A stretch of DNA of 48,696 nucleotides, taken from positions 1 to 48,696 of the forward strand of contig NZ_JAYFNG010000005.1 of the NCBI RefSeq assembly GCF_034933565.1. The letters run 5' to 3'. Below the pieces are notes generated by a model. It did no database searches. It saw only the letters and a program-made list of their open reading frames with translations, and was not told the origin of the DNA. The position numbers and the translations under genes are program-made. Positions 36,085 through 44,213 of this stretch are shown here, piece after piece. The stretch comes from Raineyella sp034933565 (GTDB lineage: Bacteria > Actinomycetota > Actinomycetes > Propionibacteriales > Propionibacteriaceae). Each line of letters opens with the position of its first letter. Position 1 is the first letter of the stretch.

Positions 36085-36726
36085 TCACCGCTCGAAGGTC
36101 AGGTGGATCGTCCCGCTGGGAGCCGTCTCGGCGGTGACGGCGTAGCCGGCTTCCAGACCGCGCAGGCCGTCCCACAGCCGGATGCCCCGGCCGAGCAGGA
36201 TCGGCGCGATGGCGACGTGGAGGCGATCGACCAGCCCGGCCGCCAGGAAATCACGGACCACCGAGGCGCCGCCGCCGATCCGTACGTCCTTGCCGGCGGC
36301 CGCCTCGACCGCGCGAGCCAGCGCCTCGGCCGGCGTCGCCGTCAGGAAGTGGAAGGTGGTGCCGCCCGCCATCTCCAGCGAAGGGCGCGGCGTGTGCGTG
36401 AGGACGAACACCGGAGTCCGGAACGGCGGCTCGTCACCCCACCAGCCACGCCAGTCCGGATCGTCCGGGAAACTGTGCAGCCCGAACATCCCGGCGCCCA
36501 TGATCTCGGCCCCGACATCGGCGAAGTACTCCTCGGCGTACGCGTCGTCCACTCCGGTCGTCCCCTCACCGCTGGGGTCGTGGAGCACGCGGCTACGGAA
36601 CGTCCGCGTCGCGACATAGGCCGCGACCAGGCGGGACCAGTCATCCCCCATCGGATTGTCGGGCGTCTGATCGGTGGTGGTCATGTAGCCGTCAAGCGAG
36701 ATGTTCAGGTCGACCCGTACGGACAT
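36085..36726 (-). CDS. Dihydrofolate reductase family protein (RibD C-terminal type)
   Basis: A 213-residue protein of the RibD_C/DHFR-like fold. Signs are an N-terminal NISLDGYMTTTDQT and GDDWSRLV, the middle EEYFADVGAEIMGAGMFG, and the cofactor loop GKDVRIGGGASVVRDFLAAGLVDRLHVAIAPILLGRG. The family reduces pteridine- or pyrimidine-like substrates with NADPH, but most stand-alone members have no proven substrate. A GTGA-cttaca-TCAC motif at 36744-36757 lies upstream and may be an operator. Confidence 0.88.
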   Translation of the reverse strand: MSVRVDLNISLDGYMTTTDQTPDNPMGDDWSRLVAAYVATRTFRSRVLHDPSGEGTTGVDDAYAEEYFADVGAEIMGAGMFGLHSFPDDPDWRGWWGDEPPFRTPVFVLTHTPRPSLEMAGGTTFHFLTATPAEALARAVEAAAGKDVRIGGGASVVRDFLAAGLVDRLHVAIAPILLGRGIRLWDGLRGLEAGYAVTAETAPSGTIHLTFER

Positions 36727-36967
36727 GTCGTCTCCCCATCGTTGTGATGTAAGTCACTCTACGCGGACGGTCGGGTTGCTCGGACGGTCGGGTTGCTCGG
36801 GTGATCGGACTCCCCAGGCGGCCGGACCACTCCGATCGCCGGACTACGCGACGACCGGGCAGGCCCGGTGAGCGTACGTACCTCGTTGTGCGTCCGTCGC
36901 AGACCGCCGCCGCAACCGCAACCGCGGCGTCCCGCTCGGCTGCCCCCGGACGTGGTGGGATGGCCCC

Positions 36968-37564
36968 ATGGGGATGTACGACGTGGCGTACGCGCTCGGG
37001 ATCGCGCCGTGGGAGCGCTATCTCCGGGCGGCCGGCCCCGGGATCATGGCCAGGCTGGACACCGAGGAGGCGGAGCGGCCGAACCCTCCCGGCCGGGCAC
37101 TGGACCTGGGATGTGGCCGCGGCCTCTACACCGCCGAGTTGGCTCGGCGAGGCTGGCGGGCGACCGGCATCGACGCGGTCGAGCGGGCCATCACGGCTGC
37201 GCGTCGTACGCGGACACCGGGCACCACCTTCGTGGTGGGCGACGTGACGGACCTTGCCTCCCAGGGCCTGGGGACGTTCGATTTCTTCCTGGACATCGGT
37301 TGCTTCCAGGCGCTGGATCGGGACCGGAGCCGGAGGATGGCCGAGGGGATGACCGCACTGGCCAACCCCGACGCGACGCTGCTGATCCTCGCCTTCCAGC
37401 CCACCGGTCTCCTGGCGCGCGCCGGCTCCGCCTCGCCGGCCGAGGTGGAGGCTGCCTTCGCTGCGTGGACGTTGCTGTCCGTGGAGCCCGCGGAGACGAC
37501 GGGGCTGGGCTGGCCGCTGAACCACACGTCACCGCAGTGGTACCGGCTGAGGCTGCGACCCTGA
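36968..37564 (+). CDS. Class I SAM-dependent methyltransferase
   Basis: A 198-residue methyltransferase. Motif I is ALDLGCGRGLYTAELARRGWRATGID, then VVGDVTDLAS, and motif IV-like FDFFLDIGCFQAL. It resembles small thiopurine/tellurite-type methyltransferases. Substrate unknown. It lies between two RibD/DHFR-like genes on the opposite strand, which may be chance. The ATG at 36968 has GTGGGA upstream; ATG 36974 is an alternative. Confidence 0.85.
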   Translation: MGMYDVAYALGIAPWERYLRAAGPGIMARLDTEEAERPNPPGRALDLGCGRGLYTAELARRGWRATGIDAVERAITAARRTRTPGTTFVVGDVTDLASQGLGTFDFFLDIGCFQALDRDRSRRMAEGMTALANPDATLLILAFQPTGLLARAGSASPAEVEAAFAAWTLLSVEPAETTGLGWPLNHTSPQWYRLRLRP

Positions 37565-37655
37565 GCGTCGTCGCCGACCGGAGCCCTGTCGGTCGCGGAT
37601 TCACGCCTCTTCCGGAACCCGTGTCTCCTCGCGGTTGCCTCCTCGACGAATGTGT

Positions 37656-37757
37656 CGCGTCGCGGACCCACATCGCGTCGCGGACCCACGCCTCCACGCG
37701 GACCCACATCGCGTCGCGGACCCACGTCTCCACGCGGACCTACGTCTCCGCGCGGGC
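37656..37757. repeat. 36-bp tandem repeat running into the end of the downstream reductase gene
   Basis: Nearly identical 36-bp units (core CGGACCCACATCGCGTCGCG, then CGGACCCACGTCTCCACG) repeat twice, then a third part-unit contains the stop codon of the minus-strand reductase (37740). A single C-to-T change in that unit supplies the stop. Confidence 0.8.
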
Positions 37758-38315
37758 GCGCCGGTAGCGCTCGTAGATCACGCGCGAGCCGAACGTCCTG
37801 GTCCCGACCAGTTCCAGCGGGATCGCGGTGGTGACCGGCGGCAGGAAGGGCGTGCCGCCCCCGACGACGATCGGATTGCGGAACATCCGCAGTTCGTCGA
37901 CCAGCCCGAGCTCCACGGCCTGCGCGGCCAGGCCGGCGCCACCGATCGCGACGTCCTTGTCCGTCGCGGCGAGCGCCGCCGCGACCTCCTCGGCCACCGT
38001 CCCTCGGGCCAGCCGGGCGTTGCCGCGGACACTGTGGAGCGTACGGCTGAAGACGACCTTCGGCAGGGCGCTCCAGGCATCGGCGAACGCCACCTCGAGC
38101 TCGCCCTGAGGGAATGACGGATCCGTCTCCCACACCAGCATCGTCTCGTACAGCCGGCGCCCCAACAGCTGGACGCCGAGCTCGCGGACCTGCTCGAGGT
38201 GGAAACGGAACTGCTCCTCGCTCGGCACTCCCCACCCGAACCCGCCGTCGCGGTCGGCGATGAACCCGTCCACCGAGACGCTCATCGAATAGATCAGCTT
38301 GCTCACGGCGCCCAT
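37740..38315 (-). CDS. Dihydrofolate reductase family protein (RibD C-terminal type)
   Basis: A 191-residue RibD_C-type protein. It starts KLIYSMSVSVDGFIADRDGGFGW, has LGVQLLGRRLYETMLVWE in the middle, and a cofactor loop TDKDVAIGGAGLAAQAVELGLVDELRMFRNPIVVGGGTPFLP. It belongs to the same fold family as the gene at 36085 but to a different subgroup (only weak similarity visible). Start ATG 38315 has GGGAGG five bases upstream; GTG a few codons later is an option. The last codons come from the tandem repeat downstream. Confidence 0.88.
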   Translation of the reverse strand: MGAVSKLIYSMSVSVDGFIADRDGGFGWGVPSEEQFRFHLEQVRELGVQLLGRRLYETMLVWETDPSFPQGELEVAFADAWSALPKVVFSRTLHSVRGNARLARGTVAEEVAAALAATDKDVAIGGAGLAAQAVELGLVDELRMFRNPIVVGGGTPFLPPVTTAIPLELVGTRTFGSRVIYERYRRARAET

Positions 38316-38342
38316 GGCGACCTCCCGGAGACGGAGACCTCA

Positions 38343-38391
38343 TGTGATCTGGGTCTCACTGGATACTTCGGACGGTAGCAGGCAGATCACA
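38343..38391. promoter_or_regulatory. 9-bp inverted repeat in a divergent gap
   Basis: TGTGATCTG (38343-38351) and its exact complement CAGATCACA (38383-38391) lie 31 bp apart in the gap between the reductase and the rhodanese. A pair of regulator sites is possible, but two 9-mers can also arise by chance. Confidence 0.35.
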
Positions 38392-38490
38392 CATCGTCAC
38401 GGGTGTCGCCGAAGGCGCTGGGGCCGTCCCCTGGGTTGTGTCTCGACCGTTCCGCCCGGTCCGCAGACCGACAGCACCTATCCTCGGACC

Positions 38491-38820
38491 ATGCCGAAGA
38501 CGACTGATATCGCCAGCTTCGCCGCGGCGTACGAGGCGGGCGCTCCCGTGGTCGACGTCCGCGAACCGTACGAGTACGCGGCCGGCCACCTGCACGGCGC
38601 CACGCTGATCCCGCTCGGCCAGATCACCGACCGGGCCGGCGAGCTGGACAAGGGCACCACCACGTACCTGATCTGCCAGGTGGGCAAGCGCTCGCTGCAC
38701 GCGGTCGAAGTGCTCGAAGCGGCCGGGTACGACGTGGTCAACGTCGACGGCGGCATGGTCGAGTGGGCCGCCCAGGGTCGGCCGCTCGAGCAGGGGCCGG
38801 AGCAGCGGCCGCAGGGCTGA
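38491..38820 (+). CDS. Rhodanese-like domain protein
   Basis: A 109-residue single-domain rhodanese. Motifs are VVDVREPYEYAAGHLHGATLIPLGQI, then the active-site cysteine in YLICQVGKRS and a C-terminal NVDGGMVEWAAQG. It would carry sulfur as a persulfide. ATG 38491 begins the conserved domain; the longer open frame to 38299 is not conserved. It stands alone. Confidence 0.9.
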   Translation: MPKTTDIASFAAAYEAGAPVVDVREPYEYAAGHLHGATLIPLGQITDRAGELDKGTTTYLICQVGKRSLHAVEVLEAAGYDVVNVDGGMVEWAAQGRPLEQGPEQRPQG

Positions 38821-39282
38821 GCACTCCGCCAGAGACCGAGAGGCTGCATGGGACCGAGAGGTTGTTGCCACCGCGTCGGTGGCAAGGCCGAGCGGTCATC
38901 CTTGTCCTGCTGCGGCAGTCAGGTCTTCTGGTGAGCACGCCTGGGAGCACGTCTCAGGACGGGCCGCCCCTCGATGATGGGGACGATGTCGCCGTCACGG
39001 ACAGCGGCACCGACGTCGGGAACCACCGAGGCGATGGAGAGCGCGACGGCGTAGCGGAAGGTGCCACGATCGGCCAGCTGCCGGCGTCGACCCGAGGCCG
39101 GATCGAGGCGGTCCCAGACTGCTTCGCCGTAGCCCAGCGCCGGTCAGTTGCTCACCGTCCCCACCTGTCCCCCTTCCCCGCCCTGACGAGAACACCGGGG
39201 AAGCATTTTCTCATGAGGCCTCAGGGGGACAGGAGGGGCGCGGGGCACCATTCCCGACGTGGTTTGCCGCGATCCCGCGAGG
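38821..39282. other. Spacer holding a gene remnant
   Basis: A 462-bp gap between the rhodanese and the large hydrolase. Apart from the minus-strand remnant at 38919-39143, I see nothing supported. Around 39195-39220 the base composition drops. Confidence 0.5.
38919..39143 (-). pseudogene. Possible gene remnant (C-terminal fragment)
   Basis: A minus-strand frame open for 74 codons, with a stop at each end, has no start codon (upstream TGA at 39146-39144). Codon third positions are largely G or C, as in real genes. The protein reads, in part, ALGYGEAVWDRLDPASG and FRYAVALSIASVVPDVG, and ends PIIEGRPVLRRAPR. I do not recognise the family. It looks like the 3' end of a lost or frameshifted gene. 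Confidence 0.35.
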
Positions 39283-41331
39283 TCATTCCTGTTCGCCCTC
39301 GCCCGCGGATCCGGAATCGGCATCATCGGTCGAAGCACCGTCGGCCCGCCTGCGCCGGAAGAGGGAGCCGAATGCGTCGGCGGCCCCGGTCACGGCGCCC
39401 TTGACCGCCGTACCCGCGTCCTCCGCCGCGGTGAGGGCGCGGGGCTTGTCCGGGATGCCGTCGCCGTCGAGGTCGACGGGCCGGAACACCTCGGTGGCCC
39501 GGTCGAAGAAGTCGGCGCCCCGGCCCCTGGCGGCATCGATGCCGTCATCGGCACCGGCATCGGCCGGCTGCAGCCCCTCCTGGCTCAGACAGGCCAGTGC
39601 CCGATCGATCGTCTCCAGCTTCCGCTTGAGCTCCTTGAGGGTCGGCGCCGACTCATCCGAGAGCGGTTCGAGGCGTGCGCGCTCCCGGCGGAGCTCGATC
39701 CCGGTCGCCAGCAGGTTGCGCACCGTCGTCGGGTCCTGCTCGAGGCCCTGACGCTTCCGTACGATGGCGGCAGTCAGCTGGGTCGACACGATGGCCTCGA
39801 CGGTTTCGGCGCTGGTCGCCGCGTTGGCGAGACCGACCGCGATGCCCCCGCCACCCGCCGTGGCCAGGGCGCCGGCCGTCAGCAGACCGCCGATCATTCC
39901 CCCTGGCCCGAAGGCCGCCAGTGCACTGGTGATCGCAGCGGCACCGGCCACGCCGGGAGCAGCGGCGAGGGCCAGGCCGCCGGTCGCCGCCACCAGTGCC
40001 GCGGCGCCGATACTGAGGGCGACCCACCTGACCCAGTGGGTGTCGCTCCCTGCCAGTGCCTTCCGGGCGTCCTCGGCGGCCGTGAACACATCGATCCCGA
40101 ACTGCCGGCCCAGACCCATCTCGACGGTCAGATCCTCAAGGGCCTCTCGCCGTGCTTCCGGCGGCACCGTGATCTCGACGGGTCGGATCACGTTCGCCGC
40201 CGCGATGCTGGTCAGCGGGACGACAGCCTCATCCTTCGAGAGGTGGTGGATCCGGCTCGGCTCGGCGGCGACGGATCGCGGATCGGACAGGTCGAGCGCG
40301 AGCCCCGCCACCGCGGCCGGCATCGGTCGCCCTTCGCGCGCATTCCGTTCCCTGACGAGGTCGGCCGTACGCGCCTGCACCTGGCGCAGAGCGTCGGCGT
40401 ACCGCTCCTGCACGTCACGATCCTTGAGCTTGGTCTGCGTGAGGTACGCGAACCGCAGCGCCATCAGGGCGAGCGTCTCCGCATAGTCCAACGGGATGTC
40501 GACTCCGGTGTCCACCGGCGCGAGCTCCTTGGAGAGTGACCCGTGCAGCGCGCGACCGATCGCCGCCGCGACCGACTCGTTCGCCAGGTACCTCACCGCG
40601 TCATGGACCTGGGGATCGTGGGTGGTGTGGACCCGGCAGTCGATCATCCACGGGAAGATCGATGAGACGCCGCGGTGGGTCGTGACCGGATCGGCAGCGC
40701 TCCAGAAGTTCACCCACCACCCGAGGTTGGCGGGCGGCTCCTTCAGGGTCGCCCGGAGCCCCTCGACGTGCAGGTTCGTGTTGGCCAGAGGACTCCCGAT
40801 GGTCACCAGCCCCACCACCTCGATGTCCGGCGGCAGCCGACGCACGAGGTCGGCGGCAATGACCGATCCGAGGCTGTGGCCGACAATGACGAGCCGTCCG
40901 GCGCTGGGAAGGCGGGTGAGGATCCGGCGCAGGACGTACGCCCGGACACTCGGCCTGTCGCGGTAGTTCTTCATCTGCACGAAGAAGGGCACTTCCAGGG
41001 CCGCCTGTACGACGGCGTCACCTCCGACCCACCCCGTGCCGCGATCGTGCCGGCCCAGGAAGACCTCGATCGCCCCTTCGCGGTGCTCGAAGTCCCGACG
41101 GTTCCGCCTGGCCGCCTCGCCGGTCGGCGCCTTGACGGTCAGCCCGGGCAGCGGATCGTTGTCGTCCACACCCCTCAGCGCATGTGGATACTTCGGGGCG
41201 ACCACCGTCACCCCGTCCAGCCCGGGGTACCCGAGCCCGGTCAGCGCTCCGGTGAGAGCATCCCGCCAGGTGTCCTCCTGATCGCCGGACCCCACGCCGT
41301 GCAGGAACAGAAGGATCGGCTTGTCTGACAT
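39283..41331 (-). CDS. Large alpha/beta hydrolase with glycine-rich hydrophobic segment
   Basis: A 682-residue protein. The N-terminal hydrolase (about 1-250) has LLFLHGVGSGDQ, nucleophile S153 in VIVGHSLGSVIAADLV, Asp in SAADPVTTH (about 214) and His 243 in DPQVHDAVRYL. A helical middle is followed by a Gly/Ala-rich hydrophobic stretch (about 434-505, GGGGIAVGLANA), possibly membrane-inserting. A charged coiled region (525-585) follows, and near the C-terminus DLDGDGIPD (620-628) has the spacing of an EF-hand/dockerin calcium loop. ATG 41331 has GGGAG seven bases upstream. It resembles no standard lipase in full. The function is unknown. Confidence 0.8.
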   Translation of the reverse strand: MSDKPILLFLHGVGSGDQEDTWRDALTGALTGLGYPGLDGVTVVAPKYPHALRGVDDNDPLPGLTVKAPTGEAARRNRRDFEHREGAIEVFLGRHDRGTGWVGGDAVVQAALEVPFFVQMKNYRDRPSVRAYVLRRILTRLPSAGRLVIVGHSLGSVIAADLVRRLPPDIEVVGLVTIGSPLANTNLHVEGLRATLKEPPANLGWWVNFWSAADPVTTHRGVSSIFPWMIDCRVHTTHDPQVHDAVRYLANESVAAAIGRALHGSLSKELAPVDTGVDIPLDYAETLALMALRFAYLTQTKLKDRDVQERYADALRQVQARTADLVRERNAREGRPMPAAVAGLALDLSDPRSVAAEPSRIHHLSKDEAVVPLTSIAAANVIRPVEITVPPEARREALEDLTVEMGLGRQFGIDVFTAAEDARKALAGSDTHWVRWVALSIGAAALVAATGGLALAAAPGVAGAAAITSALAAFGPGGMIGGLLTAGALATAGGGGIAVGLANAATSAETVEAIVSTQLTAAIVRKRQGLEQDPTTVRNLLATGIELRRERARLEPLSDESAPTLKELKRKLETIDRALACLSQEGLQPADAGADDGIDAARGRGADFFDRATEVFRPVDLDGDGIPDKPRALTAAEDAGTAVKGAVTGAADAFGSLFRRRRADGASTDDADSGSAGEGEQE

Positions 41332-41745
41332 CACACACTCCCGCAGGACGACGGCCGGAGCGCCTGGCCGCGCCCCCTGACCCGAAAGATAGCGGGGCTC
41401 GGCTCCGTTCGCGCGGCGGGAGCCGAGACCGGCACGCACTGCCCGCCGACCTTCGTGGGTTGAGGACCAGCCTCGCCGCTCCAATACCGGGTGTTCCCGC
41501 GGATCTTGCGGCATTCCCGCGAATGCCTGGGAATCCGCGGGATCTCAGGAGGGTCCGCGGGAACCCAGGAAGGTCCATGGGCGGTCATGAAGGCTCGCGG
41601 GAAGTGGCCCGGCCCCGACCCGGCTAGCACCGTCCGTCACGCGCCTGGCCCGCTGACAAGTGGAGCAGCCACAGACCCACCCACGATCTGGCCTCGGGTG
41701 ATGACACGGGTTCCGGGCACGGCGGTGGTGATCAGGCGAACTCCT
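41332..41745. other. Gene-free spacer with CCGCGGGAA repeats
   Basis: A 414-bp gap between the large hydrolase and the antiterminator gene. It holds a second site of the TTCCCGCGGA / TCCGCGGGAA repeat family (41494-41605). Nothing else is supported. Confidence 0.6.
41494..41605. repeat. CCGCGGGAA-type repeats, second locus
   Basis: TTCCCGCGGA (41494), ATTCCCGCGAAT (about 41513), AATCCGCGGGAT (about 41532), GTCCGCGGGAACC (about 41553) and CTCGCGGGAAG (about 41594) repeat the motif and its inverse, as at 35669-36012. Confidence 0.75.
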
Positions 41746-42633
41746 TCAGGTCCTGCCCTCGGCTCTTCCACCATGCCCGGGCTGTCGCTCCAGCCCTCGT
41801 ACGTCCTTGACCAGTCGGGCCACATGGAGCGCAACGAAGGCCGTCTCGTCGCCGGTGATCGAGGCTCGGAGCCCGACCTGGACGAGGTAGGCGATGCGCT
41901 GGGCCGTGGCCATCTCGTCGGGGTAGGTCTCGGAGATCGAGTGCACCAACGCATGCGGGGTGTCGTCGATCTGCACCCGCCTGTCGATCCGGGCGAACAC
42001 GTAGCGCAGGTGGGTGACGAACCGGGAGGCGCTCATCGATTCCCGGTCCACCCTGACGCCCAGGGACGAGTCGATGACGTCGAAGATCTGGCTGATCAGG
42101 GTGAGCTGCCGCGTCGCCGGCACGCTCTGTGGATCCCCCGCCGCCTGCGCATTGATGAAGTGCATGGCGAAGCTGATCGCCTCGTCGTCCGGCAGGCGTA
42201 CGCCCAGCCTGCGCTCGGTGATCTCGAGGGCCTGGCGTCCGGCCTGCAGGTGCTCGGGATAGAGCTGGGCGATCTCCCAGCCGAGCGGGTAGTCGATCCG
42301 GATGTCCTCGGTCTGCCGGCGGACCGCGAAGCTCAGGTGGTCGGCGACCGCGATGACCAGCGCCTGGCTGGGGGCGATCCCCAGCCGGGCGCCGGCTTGC
42401 TCGCAGACCTCGACCGCAGTGCCCAGATCCTCGGCAGGGATCTCGGCCAGGAAGGCGCTGAGGCGTTCGATCGGCTGGGCACGGCTGGGCACGAAGACCC
42501 GCTCGACCACGTCCGGGGCCAGCTCGGATCCCTTGGCCCGCTTGTAGCCGATCCCCGCGCCCATCGCGACGACCTCGTGACCGTCGCTGTCGGCGACGAC
42601 CGCGTTGTTGCTCAGGATCCGCTTGATGAACAC
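41746..42633 (-). CDS. licT: BglG/LicT-family transcription antiterminator
   Basis: A 295-residue RNA-binding antiterminator. The CAT domain (1-56, MFIKRILSNNAVVADSDGHEVVAMGAGIGYKRAKG) binds the RAT element in the PTS gene leader. Two PRD domains (about 65-170 and 175-280) with conserved His-containing motifs sense PTS phosphorylation (YPEHLQAGRQALE, AMHFINAQ, FVTHLRYV, ALHVARLV). GTG 42633 is the start; the ribosome-binding site is weak. It is the last gene of the operon EIIBCA - glucosidase - antiterminator, 42 bp after the glucosidase. Confidence 0.94.
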   Translation of the reverse strand: MFIKRILSNNAVVADSDGHEVVAMGAGIGYKRAKGSELAPDVVERVFVPSRAQPIERLSAFLAEIPAEDLGTAVEVCEQAGARLGIAPSQALVIAVADHLSFAVRRQTEDIRIDYPLGWEIAQLYPEHLQAGRQALEITERRLGVRLPDDEAISFAMHFINAQAAGDPQSVPATRQLTLISQIFDVIDSSLGVRVDRESMSASRFVTHLRYVFARIDRRVQIDDTPHALVHSISETYPDEMATAQRIAYLVQVGLRASITGDETAFVALHVARLVKDVRGLERQPGHGGRAEGRT

Positions 42634-42675
42634 CGCTGCCTGCCTTGTCTACCCATGTGCCTGTCGAGCGCTGGC

Positions 42676-44169
42676 TCAGCGGCCCAGCGGGGTCGGCTCG
42701 GGACCGTCCAGTGCCGCACCGCGCGAGGCGATCACGTCCCGGTACCAGGAGAAGGAGTCCTTGCGGATCCGCCGCCCGCTGCCCCGCCCGTAGTTGTCCT
42801 GATCGACGTAGATGTAACCGTAGCGCTTGGACATCTGGGAGGTGCCGCAGGAGATCAGGTCGATCGGCCCCCAGGACGCGTAGCCCATCACGGCGACGCC
42901 GTCCGCGATGGCCTCGCGGACCTGGACCAGGTGGTCGTGGACGTACGCGATCCGGTAGTCATCGTGCACCGTGTCGTCATCCTCGAGAGTGTCGATCGCC
43001 CCCAGGCCGTTCTCCACGATGAAGACCGGCACCTGGTAGCGGTCCCACAGTCGGTTGAGTGAGATGCGCAGGCCGACCGGGTCGACCGGCCAACCCCACG
43101 GCGTCTGCTCCAGATGCGGGTTCTTCATCGCCCCCACGAGCAGGCCGACGTCCTCCTGGGCGCCCGGGCGGTCGGCGGTCATGTGCGACATGTAGTAGCT
43201 GATGCCGATGTAGTCGACCGTGCCCTCGGCCAGGATCTCGTCGTCCCCCTCGGCCATCTCCACGTTCAGGCCGTGGTCGGCGAAGTACCGGAGCATGGAG
43301 CCGGGGTAGCTGCCGCGGACCTGCACGTCGGTGTAGAAGAGGTTGGCCTGGTCCTCCCGCAGGGCCTGCAGGACGTCCTCGGGGCGGGGCGTGGCCGGGT
43401 AGACCTCGATCCGGTTGATCATGGTGCCGATCCGGGCATCCGGCGGCAGGATCTCCTTGCCGGCCCTGACCGCGAGCGCGCTGCCCAGGAACTGGTGGTG
43501 GGTGGCCTGGTAGGCGACCTCACGCTCGGGGCGGTCGGTGCGGTCCATCACCACGCCCGCGCCGGTGTAGACGCTGGTCAGGTTCATGTTCATCTCGTTG
43601 AAGGTGATCCAGTAGCGCACCTTGTCGCGGTAGCGCTCGAACACGGTCCGGGCGAACTTCACGTACGGCTCGAGGCACTCCCGGGAGAGCCAGCCGTTGT
43701 AGCGGCGGGTCAGCTCGATCGGCATCTCGTAGTGGGACAGTGTCACGACCGGCTGGATGCCGTGGGCGAGGAGCTCGTCGAAGACCTTGTCGTAGAAGGC
43801 GAGGCCCTCCTCGTTCGGCTCGGTCTCCAGACCGGTCGGGTAGATCCGCGGCCAGGAGATCGACATGCGGAAGGTGGTGAACCCCATCTCGGCGAAGAGG
43901 GCGATGTCCTCCTTGTACCGGTGGTAGAAGTCGATGCCCCACCGCTTGGGGAACACGCCTTCCAGGCGGCCGGCGTCGGCCGCGTCCAGGTCTGCGCCGG
44001 TGACCTCGAAGGTGAAGTTGTCGGCGCCGTCGCTGACCTCCGGCTTGTAACGGGCGAAGTCGGAGGTCGACAGGCCCTTGCCGCCCTCGTCGTACGCTCC
44101 CTCGATCTGGTTGGCGGCGGTGGCGCCTCCCCAGAGGAAATCCTCGGGAAATGTGCGGGCGTCGGTCAT
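42676..44169 (-). CDS. bglA: 6-phospho-beta-glucosidase (GH1)
   Basis: The 497-residue enzyme hydrolyses phosphorylated beta-glucosides imported by the PTS. GH1 signatures are FLWGGATAANQIEGA near the start, acid/base Glu in ITFNEMN, and nucleophile Glu in FIVENGLGA. PFSWYRDVI and YASWGPIDL-type motifs follow. ATG 44169 has AAGGAGAG five bases upstream; the ORF could extend to 44217 but that is unconserved. It is 44 bp after the PTS gene and 42 bp before the antiterminator. Confidence 0.95.
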   Translation of the reverse strand: MTDARTFPEDFLWGGATAANQIEGAYDEGGKGLSTSDFARYKPEVSDGADNFTFEVTGADLDAADAGRLEGVFPKRWGIDFYHRYKEDIALFAEMGFTTFRMSISWPRIYPTGLETEPNEEGLAFYDKVFDELLAHGIQPVVTLSHYEMPIELTRRYNGWLSRECLEPYVKFARTVFERYRDKVRYWITFNEMNMNLTSVYTGAGVVMDRTDRPEREVAYQATHHQFLGSALAVRAGKEILPPDARIGTMINRIEVYPATPRPEDVLQALREDQANLFYTDVQVRGSYPGSMLRYFADHGLNVEMAEGDDEILAEGTVDYIGISYYMSHMTADRPGAQEDVGLLVGAMKNPHLEQTPWGWPVDPVGLRISLNRLWDRYQVPVFIVENGLGAIDTLEDDDTVHDDYRIAYVHDHLVQVREAIADGVAVMGYASWGPIDLISCGTSQMSKRYGYIYVDQDNYGRGSGRRIRKDSFSWYRDVIASRGAALDGPEPTPLGR

Positions 44170-44213
44170 GGTGCTCTCCTTCACTGTGGTGTCGGTGGAT
44201 CGGGTGGGCGGCG

